NCBI RefSeq assembly: GCF_963678635.1 | Contig: NC_087068.1 | Coordinates: 48,749,724 to 48,813,723, forward strand | Reading direction: 5' to 3' | DNA: 64,000 nucleotides | Origin: Symsagittifera roscoffensis | Lineage: Eukaryota > Xenacoelomorpha > Acoela > Convolutidae | Shown: in pieces, positions 32,648-44,600 of the stretch | How positions within the stretch are numbered: the first letter of the stretch is position 1 | How the letters are laid out: every line of letters begins with the position of its first letter | The notes under the pieces: model-generated | Told to the model about the DNA's origin: nothing | Database searches by the model: none | The model's input: the letters and a program-made list of their open reading frames with translations, nothing else | Translations under genes and position numbers: made by a program

Positions 32648-35600
32648 ATGAACAAACTGGCCGTTCTTCTGAGTTTTCTGTTTTGCATCAAAATAGCGGA
32701 TTTTTCAAAGTCCTCAAAGGAAAAAGAAGAGCCAGAATTTTCCGACCGCGATGATGATTACCTCAAGTACAAAGAAAGTACTCCGCTGTTTTCCTCTGGA
32801 AGCAATCAGCAGGGCAACTTGTACTATCCAACGGATACACTTAGTGGCGTAAGACCCCCAACTAGCCAATGCGTTTGCCCGCAGGGAGCTCCTGGAGTCA
32901 GTGGAAACCCTGGATCTCCAGGTATCCCAGGAGTTCCTGGCATCAATGGAAACCCAGGTCTTCCAGGGCCCCGAGGACCGCCAGGTAGGACTGAAGCATT
33001 AAATTTTTTTTGTTGATTCATTCGTGCGCTACCGAAACTCAGTTTAGGTCCGGGGTTGCCTTCTCATAGAGTAATTTTGGATAGGGTACACCGTCTGTTG
33101 GTCACGCTACCTATTTTTCGTGCAACTACTTAGTCCAATACCAATCCTATTCTTACTATTATATGTCATAGTCTCAATAGATCTAGAGATATACTGGTTT
33201 ATTGCGAAGCTAGAGGAGAGTAAAAAGTAACTGATTCCTATCTTTAATCTTAATTCTCTGAAACCAAATTTTCAGGCAGTATAACTGCCGAAGAACAACA
33301 GCGCCAAAAAACATCAAATTTTGGCTCTCTTCAACATTATTTTATATTTCGGAACTGGTGGATTTTACGGACTGTTGAGCGCTCCTAAGTTTTGGACCAA
33401 AACATGACATCAACACGGGCATTTTATCGCAGTTTCTCAAAATTTTCTGTGCAATTAATAATTTCGTTATAAATTTTCATCTTGTTACTACCGACTGCAA
33501 AAAAACATTTATCAGAAAAACAAAGGCTCTCAGAACTCAATCCTGCGCATCAGAAAAATGGAGATTAATCTTTTAGGATCAACTGAGCAATCTCCCACCC
33601 ATTCTCGTGTGGGGGGAGATAGCTCAATAGGCACTTGAGACATGTTTATAAACATTTGAAAAGAGTTTGAATGAGGTGAAATTGTGAGCCAGATTCCCCA
33701 ACCAATGTGCAACACCAAAACTTACAATGTCAAAGCTCAAAATTTTTTAAAGTGCTGCGGAGATCAATTTTTGGTATTCAGACAGGGGCGGATCTAGGAT
33801 TTTCTCGAGGGGGGGGGCGGATTTTCAAAAAATTTTCCAAAATTTTGACGACCTTTTTTTTTTTTTTTAGGTCGACCAAATTGATTTTTCGAGCTCTCCC
33901 AAAGCACCCTATTTTGGCAAAATTTTCTGCGCCGCAGGCAAATTTTTGAAAAAACAGTAAAAAAAACCGTTTTTGGGCACTTTTTGAAAAATTTTGATAA
34001 AAAACAGCGTTTTTTTTGGCGCGCGCTCCCCCTCAAAGTTAGTATATATTGGCGCCGAAGGCGCCTTTAGAAAAATTTTAGGGTCGGTCTGCCAAAAATG
34101 GATTTCTGAAAAAGTATCAAAGGGGGGACCCTTTGGGTCGGCAGGGGGTCGAATCCCTGAGGGGGGGCGTCCGCCCCCCCGCCCCCCCTAAATCCGCCCC
34201 TGTATTCAGATACAAGAATAGATCACCAACTTTAGTAACTTGCTTTCCTTGAGGCAATAGTCGGCCAAACAAAAACTCCCTTTTTTATTTTTCCGATTTT
34301 TTCTTTTTCGAAAACTTTTTTCGACACTGATATGAATTAGGTTTTAGCCGGTCACACTCAATTCATTGCGTGTTCTGAATACATCCAACCATCTGCTTGC
34401 GTTTGATAACGTCTTTTTGTAGCGAATTATTGTTTTTGCTTGGAGGAGATAGCTCAATTGCTCAGTTGATCCATCTATTATAACAATTTTCATAGATAAG
34501 TAATACATTTTCAATCAATTATGGATATGAAATTTAGATCACAAAATTGATTATAACGTCATCTTACATAATCGATTTTTTTGAAGAAAAAAATCACTAA
34601 ATTCCATTCTTACCCTGAATTTTGGGCACGATAATTCAATGTAATCAAGTAATTTTGAAACAAAAACCATTATAACAAATTGTTATCCCTTTTTAGAACT
34701 AAATTTCGATTTTTCAGCAGACAGTTTGCTCAAAACTAATTACGTTTAACAGACTTCATCATCCCCTGTTTACCGCCCCCATTAAACCACCCCCTTTTAC
34801 TTCACCAAACTCCAATGCGTTCAACCGACCTCATTGTCCCCTGTTTACCGCCCCCATTAAAGTCATCCCTTTTTACATCACCAAACTCAAAATCGTTTAC
34901 CGATACCGTCAAATCCCCCCTAGTTTAAAACCGCTCACGTTGATCTCCCCCGGGGTATTCATGGGGGTACGTGGGTCATACGAGGGGTGGGTCAAATGTC
35001 GACAAGGAGGGACTGATTTACGGAGAGTGTTATTAAAGTCCACCAGCAAAAACGAAAATTAGGAAAATTGCAACAGGAAAAAATCGAAAACAAAGAAAAA
35101 TCAATTTTCAAATACACTGTATACACTGACCAAAATCCACTCTAAAAATGATCATATCATACTCCATTCTAATCGATTATCATCGATTAGAAAAGGTTTT
35201 ATTCATATCCAAAAACTAGTATAAAAATTTACTATCTATAAAACTAAAACTACAGTGCGTGATTATTTTTTTCGATCCCTCAAATTAAAATTACAGACTA
35301 GATTCAACATTGCTGCATTGTCCTCCAGAAGCAGTGTAAGAGAAGAAGTCATTTTAATACCATTCTTCTAAGATTTTGATCCCTTTCCGTATCAAGTTGT
35401 ACACAAAATATTTGCTCCAGTTTTTGGAGACAGTTTTGAGCTATTTATGCTGTTTGGTTTCTGAGACAAATTTTGGTTTTTTCACCAGCACTGTTCAAGG
35501 GATTCGCATTACATCACCTGGAAATTGTGGGGGTTTGACAGTTGCCATTTTTATCAAAAAGGGATAGTTAACGCGCGATTTTTGTTTCATTCTTTCATCG

Positions 35601-38600
35601 AGTAAGTGGCGAAATATTCTAACTCAGAAATGCTTGCAAACTAAACTGCGGCAATTTTTTGGACTAGTTGATACGCTTCTATATGCGAAGATATCAACGT
35701 GTATTTTGGATTGTACTCTTTACACATCATATGTGGGATTTCTTGAATAAAAAGCTTTAAGAACGAAAGTTTAAAACTTTAGTTTTTTGAAAATTGTGAT
35801 TTTTGAAAATCAACAAAAAAATTTTTGTCACGAAGTTAGAAGGCAGTGGAATTTTTCAAGGCGTCGTACAAAGAGATTTGTCTGCACTGCAATAAAACAC
35901 AGCTTTAGAAAATTGAAAGTTAATTGGAAGAAGACAGACCAGATCAGCGCAAAGGCCTGATTGACCCGACAACCTGTAATATTTATGATGCAGTTTTGTA
36001 TTTAATCTCGTCATTTTCTTTGAAAACAAAATAATAACGTTTTTAATAAAAAGTTTCTTTAATTTGTTTATTTTTTCACAGTTTTTGGTTTAAACAGTTT
36101 AATAGAAATATTGAAATCTTTCACTTACCCATTCACCATCGCGCGGTCAAAATCAGGAGATAACATGTGAATAAGTTAGCTTCTCTCAAAGCAAATAGAA
36201 AAAATTTTTGGGCCGGAATACTTCGGTAATTGCTCTACACCTTGTGAGACAGCTTTGCCTTGTTAAATTGTCCAGAAATGGCCCATTTTGCAAATTTAAA
36301 GAAGCACCCAAATCATCATCCCCTGTTTACCCCCCCCCCCCCCATCCTGTTCATCATCCCCTGTTTACCATCCGCTGTTTACCGACCTCATTAAACTTCA
36401 TCATCCCCTGTCTTCATCATCCCCTGTTTATCATCCCCTGTTCATCATCCCCTGATTACCGCCCCCACTAAACCACCCCCTTTTACTTCACCAAACTCCA
36501 ATGCGTTCAACCGACCTCATTGTCCCCTGTTTACCGCCCCCATTAAAGTCATCCCTTTTTACATCACCAAACTCAAAATCGTTTACCGATACCGCAAACC
36601 CCCCCTAGTTTAAAATCGCTCACGTTGATCTCCCCCGGGGTATTCATGGGGGTACGTGGGTCATACGAGGGGTGGGTCAAATGTCGACAAGGAGGGACTG
36701 ATTTACGGAGAGTGTAATTAAAGTCCACCAGCAAAAACGAAAATTAGGAAAATTGCAACAGGAAAAAATCGAAAACAAAGAAAAATCAATTTTCAAATAC
36801 ACTGTATACACTGACCAAAATCCACTCTAAAAATGATCATATCATACTCCATTCTAATCGATTATCATCGATTAGAAAAAGTTTTATTCATATCCAAAAA
36901 CTAGTACAAAATTTTACTATCTATAAAACTAAAACTACAGTGCGTGATTATTTTTTTCGATCCCTCAAAATAAAATTACAGACTAGATTCAACATTGCTG
37001 CATTGTCCTCCAGAAGCAGTGTAAGAGAAGAAGTCATTTTAATACCATTCTTCTAAAATTTTGATCCCTTTCCGTATCAAGTTGTACACAAAATATTTGC
37101 TCCAGTTTTTGGAGACAGTTTTGAGCTATTTATGCTGTTTGGTTACTGAGACAAATTTTGGTTTTTTCACCAGCACTGTTCAAGGGATTCGCATTACATC
37201 ACCTGGAAATTGTGGGGGTTTGACAGTTGCCATTTTTATCAAAAAGGGATAGTTAACGCGCGATTTTTGTTTCATTCTTTCATCGAGTAAGTGGCGAAAT
37301 ATTCTAACTCAGAAATGCTTGCAAACTAAACTGCGGCAATTTTTTGGACTAGTTGATACGCTTCTATATGCGAAGATATCAACGTGTATTTTGGATTGTA
37401 CTCTTTACACATCATATGTGGGATTTCTTGAATAAAAAGCTTTAAGAACGAAAGTTTAAAACTTAAGTTTTTTGAAAATTGTGATTTTTGAAAATCAACA
37501 AAAAAATTTTTGTCACGAAGTTAGAAGGCAGTGGAATTTTTCAAGGCGTCGTACAAAGAGATTTGTCTGCACTGCAATAAAACGCAGCTTTGGAAAATTG
37601 AAAGTTAATTGGAAGAAGACAGACCAGATCAGCGCAAAGGCCTGATTGACCCGACAACATGTAATATTTATGATGCAGTTTTGTATTTAATCTCGTCATT
37701 TTCTTTGAAAACAAAATAATAACGTTTTTAATAAAAAGTTTCTTTAATTTGTTTATTTTTTCACAGTTTTTGGTTTAAATAGTTTAATAGAAATATTGAA
37801 ATCTTTCACTTACCCATTCACCATCGCGCGGTCAAAATCAGGAGATAACATGTGAATAAGTTAACTTCTCTCAAAGCAAATAGAAAAAAATTTTGGGCCG
37901 GAATACTTCGGTAATTGCTCTACACCTTGTGAGACAGCTTTGCCTTGTTAAATTGTCCAGAAATGGCCCATTTTGCAAATTTAAAGAAGCACCCAAATCA
38001 TCATCCCCTGTTTACCGCCCCCCCCCCCCTGTTCATCATCCCCTGTTTACCATCCGCTGTTTACCGACCTCATTAAACTTCATCATCCCCTGTCTTCATC
38101 ATCCCCTGTTCATCATCCCCTGTTCATCATCCCCTGATTACCGCCCCCACTAAACCACCCCCTTTTACTTCACCAAACTCCAATGCGTTCAACCGACCTC
38201 ATTGTCCCCTGTTTACCGCCCCCATTAAAGTCATCCCTTTTTACATCACCAAACTCAAAATCGTTTACCGATACCGCAAACCCCCCCTAGTTTAAAATCG
38301 CTCACGTTGATCTCCCCCGGGGTATTCATGGGGGTACGTGGGTCATACGAGGGGTGGGTCAAATGTCGACAAGGAGGGACTGATTTACGGAGAGTGTAAT
38401 TAAAGTCCACCAGCAAAAACGAAAATTAGGAAAAATGCAACAGGAAAAAATCGAAAACAAAGAAAAATCAATTTTCAAATACACTGTATACACTGACCAA
38501 AATCCACTCTAAAAATGATCATATCATACTCCATTCTAATCGATTATCATCGATTAGAAAAAGTTTTATTCATATCCAAAAACTAGTACAAAATTTTACT

Positions 38601-41600
38601 ATCTATAAAACTAAAACTACAGTGCGTGATTATTTTTTTCGATCCCTCGAATTAAAATTACAGACTAGATTCAACATTGCTGCATTGTCCTCCAGAAGCA
38701 GTGTAAGAGAAGAAGTCATTTTAATACCATTCTTCTAAAATTTTGATCCCTTTCCGTATCAAGTTGTACACAAAATATTTGCTCCAGTTTTTGGAGACAG
38801 TTTTGAGCTATTTATGCTGTTTGGTTTCTGAGACAAATTTTGGTTTTTTCACCAGCACTGTTCAAGGGATTCGCATTAAATCACCTGGAAATTGTGGGGG
38901 TTTGACAGTTGCCATTTTTATCAAAAAGGGATAGTTAACGCGCGATTTTTGTTTCATTCTTTCATCGAGTAAGTGGCGAAATATTCTAACTCAGAAATGC
39001 TTGCAAACTAAACTGCGGCAATTTTTTGGACTAGTTGATACGCTTCTATATGCGAAGATATCAACGTGTATTTTGGATTGTACTCTTTACACATCATATG
39101 TGGGATTTCTTGAATAAAAAGCTTTAAGAACGAAAGTTTAAAACTTAAGTTTTTTGAAAATTGTGATTTTTGAAAATCAACAAAAAAAATTTTTGTCACG
39201 AAGTTAGAAGGCAGTGGAATTTTTCAAGGCGTCGTACAAAGAGATTTGTCTGCACTGCAATAAAACGCAGCTTTGGAAAATTGAAAGTTAATTGGAAGAA
39301 GACAGACCAGATCAGCGCAAAGGCCTGATTGACCCGACAACCTGTAATATTTATGATGCAGTTTTGTATTTAATCTCGTCATTTTCTTTGAAAACAAAAT
39401 AATAACGTTTTTAATAAAAAGTTTCTTTAATTTGTTTATTTTTTCACAGTTTTTGGTTTAAATAGTTTAATAGAAATATTGAAATCTTTCACTTACCCAT
39501 TCACCATCGCGCGGTCAAAATCAGGAGATAACATGTGAATAAGTTAGCTTCTCTCAAAGCAAATAGAAAAAATTTTTGGGCCGGAATACTTCGGTAATTG
39601 CTCTACACCTTGTGAGACAGCTTTGCCTTGTTAAATTGTCCAGAAATGGCCCATTTTGCAAATTTAAAGAAGCACCCAAATCATCATCCCCTGTTTACCG
39701 CCCCCCCCCCCCCTGTTCATCATCCCCTGTTTACCATCCGCTGTTTACCGACCTCATTAAACTTCATCATCCCCTGTCTTCATCATCCCCTGTTCATCAT
39801 CCCCTGTTCATCATCCCCTGATTACCGCCCCCACTAAACCACCCCCTTTTACTTCACCAAACTCCAATGCGTTCAACCGACCTCATTGTCCCCTGTTTAC
39901 CGCCCCCATTAAAGTCATCCCTTTTTACATCACCAAACTCAAAATCGTTTACCGATACCGCAAACCCCCCCTAGTTTAAAATCGCTCACGTTGATCTCCC
40001 CCGGGGTATTCATGGGGGTACGTGGGTCATACGAGGGGTGGGTCAAATGTCGACAAGGAGGGACTGATTTACGGAGAGTGTAATTAAAGTCCACCAGCAA
40101 AAACGAAAATTAGGAAAATTGCAACAGGAAAAAATCGAAAACAAAGAAAAATCAATTTTCAAATACACTGTATACACTGACCAAAATCCACTCTAAAAAT
40201 GATCATATCATACTCCATTCTAATTGATTATCATCGATTAGAAAAAGTTTTATTCATATCCAAAAACTAGTACAAAATTTTACTATCTTTAAAACTAAAA
40301 CTACAGTGCGTGATTATTTTTTTCGATCCCTCAAATTAAAATTACAGACTAGATTCAACATTGCTGCATTGTCCTCCAGAAGCAGTGTAAGAGAAGAAGT
40401 CATTTTAATACCATTCTTCTAAAATTTTGATCCCTTTCCGTATCAAGTTGTACACAAAATATTTGCTCCAGTTTTTGGAGACAGTTTTGAGCTATTTATG
40501 CTGTTTGGTTACTGAGACAAATTTTGGTTTTTTCACCAGCACTGTTCAAGGGATTCGCAATACATCACCTGGAAATTGTGGGGGTTTGACAGTTGCCATT
40601 TTTATCAAAAAGGGATAGTTAACGCGCGATTTTTGTTTCATTCTTTCATCGAGTAAGTGGCGAAATATTCTAACTCAGAAATGCTTGCAAACTAAACTGC
40701 GGCAATTTTTTGGACTAGTTGATACGCTTCTATATGCGAAGATATCAACGTGTATTTTGGATTGTACTCTTTACACATCATATGTGGGATTTCTTGAATA
40801 AAAAGCTTTAAGAACGAAAGTTTAAAACTTAAGTTTTTTGAAAATTGTGATTTTTGAAAATCAACAAAAAAATTTTTGTCACGAAGTTAGAAGGCAGTGG
40901 AATTTTTCAAAGCGTCGTACAAAGAGATTTGTCTGCACTGCAATAAAACGCAGCTTTGGAAAATTGAAAGTTAATTGGAAGAAGACAGACCAGATCAGCG
41001 CAAAGGCCTGATTGACCCGACAACCTGTAATATTTATGATGCAGTTTTGTATTTAATCTCGCCATTTCCTTTGAAAACAAAATAATAACGTTTTTAATAA
41101 AAATTATCTTTAAATTGTTTATTCTTTAATTTATTACATTCACAGTTTTTGGTTTAAATAGTTTAATAGAAATATTGAAATCTTTCACTTACCCATTCAC
41201 CATCGCGCGGTCAAAATCAGGAGATAACATATGAATAAGTTAGCTTCTCTCAAAGCAAATAAAAAAAAGTTTGGGCCGGAATACTTCGGTAATTGCTCTA
41301 CACCTTGTGAGACAGCTTTGCCTTGTTAAATTGTCCAGAAATGGCCTATTTTGCAAATTTAAAGAAGCACCCAAATTATCAAAATTACAAAAAATGGTAG
41401 CAGTTCAAACATAGCTTCAATTTCTAGTGCAAGGAATCATGATTTTTCAGAGTATTTGTCTAAAATACTCCAGAAAAAATTGTTAAGAAACACTCCAGGC
41501 ACAAATATTTTTTCGATTTTTTGTTATTCTCTTCAAGAATATTTGAATTGACAGACTACTTTATGACAAATTTTATTTTTATCGACTGAGAGATTTTGTT

Positions 41601-44600
41601 CTTTCGTTTGAGCTCAAAATGAAACAAGACTGCTCGTATCAGGTCGAAGCCCTGAGTGCTCCGACTGCTTTTTAAGGTTTCAGGTGCATTAATAACCTAA
41701 AAAATTTTAACGTAATAAAATTTATAAATTTTTTTCTAAAATTTGAATTTTTTAATGAAACTCATCTGCCCACACGCCATATTTAGTACAAAAAGATAGA
41801 CTTCGCTCCTTTTAACAAATCAATTATGGCAAATAAGCTTCTTTCAACCAGTTTGGAACGATTTCTAAGACGGATTAAATATCCGCTTACGCGTAAATAG
41901 CGCGAAATATATCGCGCGTTAATTGTCCCAAACTGCCCAAAATGGCAATCTTTAAACTCCCATAACTTTGCAAAAAATGATTCTCAAGACAACAATAACT
42001 TTCGAATGATTTGAAAAAATTCCGTCAAAAATGGCTAGTTAAAAGTCGAAGTTTGTCCAAAGAAAAACCCCGAGCACAAATATTCCGTTACTTTCGCATC
42101 GAAAGTCGGAACAAGAAAATTTTAGTATTATTTTTAAATTTCGCTTTTGCAGTTTCACTTGGGAACTAACTTACACAGCATGGGACAATTAACGCGTGAT
42201 AGAGTTGTACAATTAAAACATAGGTTGCAAATTTAATCACTCCAAACTAATTTGAGACGAGCAACTTGCTCTAACTCATGTTGTCCAGAAACAAAATATA
42301 TTAATTTGTATTTATAGTCGCATTAGCGCTCATAAGCGAAGTTAAGAAATACATATGGCAAAAAAAACTCAAAAATTGTTTCGAATTTTAAATTAATTTT
42401 TTACCAAAAAATTTCTTCCTTGCTGATGAATGTTAGTCAGACAACTACTGATACGAGCAGTCTTGTTTTTTTATCACGTGTACCCATTTTGATTTTTTAA
42501 ATTATATGTGCGAACTAGATATACAGAAACATTGAATGAAAGATACCCAAAATCTTGAGCATGGCCGCTCGGAAAGCAATTACTTAGCCGCAAACTTAAT
42601 TGTTTGCACACTTGTTGCGTGACATAATTTTGACATGCGAAGAGCTTTGATATAAACTGCTATATTATCAACTAAAAATTAAAAAGAAAACACTTGTCAA
42701 AACCACTATATGCATTTAAAGTAAGGATATCACAGAATGTTCCGACCAGTCTTAAAAAATTATTACAACAAACTTTTTTTTTAAAGTAGTGTCATTTTTT
42801 GGCGTGGTGTGACAAAAAATTTGAGCAAAAAAAGTAGAACTTAGGCATTTTCGTCAGTCATTGTAAAATACGCAAATTGGAAATTAATTTTTGAAGACAA
42901 TTAACAAGAAAACAAAAAAAATGAAAAAAAAAACAACTTTAATTTTTTTTTTAATTTTTCAAATGTTTTCTTAAACTTTAAAGTTTAGATTCCTAACATG
43001 AAGCTGAAAACTCCAAAAAGTATTACTCCAACTAAACTTCATTCGAGTATAACTCTATCTTTTTGATGCTTGAAATAAGCATAAATAAGCTAATAAAAGC
43101 ATGCTCACTGGCTCGAAATTAGACGAAAAATCAAAAATTTCAAACCGGTTTTTCTCAACAGTGGGAAATGTGCTTCGAATCCCGACTAAAAGGGTTTTAA
43201 TCTGATATATCACTGAACCAAGTCCAATGATTATTTGTGGGAGCTGATTTTCCGTGGAAAACAAAAAGAAGGAAAAAATTAAAACACACCCAAATATAAA
43301 ACTGAGGCATAGAACCTGATTTTCCGTTGAAAACAAAAAGAAGAAAAAAACTAAAACACACTCAAATATAAAACCAGTCAGCGATAAGCATTAAGAAACA
43401 AGAAACACGAATTCTAATATTTGATCAATGATGAAAACACTGTTTCGGTGATTTCAAATGCATAAACTATGCGGACATTTTCAACACTATGCATGGTAGA
43501 TGAAATATAGTCTTCACAGTTTCAATCAGGATTTTTTGGTCGCCGCAGTTGGAATGGAATTTGTAAACTTCGTCTGGACCCGAACTTTTGTGGTCCCTAC
43601 GGTCCGGACAACTTTTTTCAGTTCCCCATGGATTGTGGTCAACACTCACAATCTGAGCTCGTGTTCCTTAGGTATTCCGAATATCCACCTATTGGTTTGT
43701 TTTTGAAAAACCTGGTTTTCTTAATCCAAATTATTCCAAATCGGGCCCAATATTGGTTTTTTGATTTCCTCACAAAGGTTCATAATTGAAGCGAATAATA
43801 TATCTTTAGCGTTGCAAGAGAGCTTGGAAATTTAATGAGACAGGACCACCAAAATAAATTTGTTATTTTTTACAATTACGTTACCGTCTTTAAAACCAGT
43901 TAAGCTTCCTTGAAATAATTTAATTTCGAAAAATATTTTTGGGCCTGCAATTATTGGCAAATATCAATGTTTATGTATTGACCATGATCTGCATGTGCAT
44001 AGGAGTCATCAATGGGATGGCAGAGGTGGTGGCATTCTCAGTGTCCAAAGACTCGTCGATGAAGAGACCAAAGAGAGAACAGAAGATAGAGTTCGACAAC
44101 GTAACTGAACAAAATCCTTCACACTTAGTAAAAAGTGACAATTTTTACAAAAATTGTCAATTTCGACAGTTTTTTTGAAAATCTGCCCCCCCCACCCCCC
44201 CCCCCCCCCCCTCAAGAAAATCCTTGATCCTACACTTTAACCGTATGTCTCCTTTTCTGCAGCACCTCGACCAATCCATGCTTCCCCTGAAAATCAATTT
44301 TTTTTCCATGGAATCTCGGGTACCTAAGAGTTGATGTATAGTTTTGTCATCATGGTGGCATTTGGAGTTGTTTAGGTGGATGTGAACGTGGGCGGTCACT
44401 TCAACAGGACCAGCCGGAGTGACTTCACAGCCCCAGTGTCCGGACTGTACTTCATGACCCTCACTGTGGGCAGGATGAGTGATGACCTCTATGTCCGAGT
44501 AGTCTCGGGGGGCTTCACTAAATTCGCCCTGCAGTCCATGGGATACCCCACCACTGGCGCACAGAAAGTCCCCCTCATTATGGTACGCACAAACTGATCT

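Noticed and set aside
32824-33021. Minus-strand 65-codon frame rich in Pro-Gly
   Set aside because: It is the antisense of the collagen triplets in C1q exon 1; GGNCCN codons read as Gly/Pro on both strands.
36208-39837. 81-87-codon frames rich in Ser-Pro-His in the array
   Set aside because: They run through the CATCATCCCC short repeat; the periodic peptide is a by-product of a simple repeat.
35376-40618. 63-codon frame repeated in all four units of the tandem array
   Set aside because: Units are nearly identical overall, so an open frame in all four shows only recent duplication; no domain, signal or splice context.
43500-43706. 68-codon frame with Val/Phe/Thr-rich peptide in C1q intron 1
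   Set aside because: Not collagen-like or C1q-like, not bounded by splice sites in a compatible phase, and the exon 1 to exon 2 join is already in frame without it.
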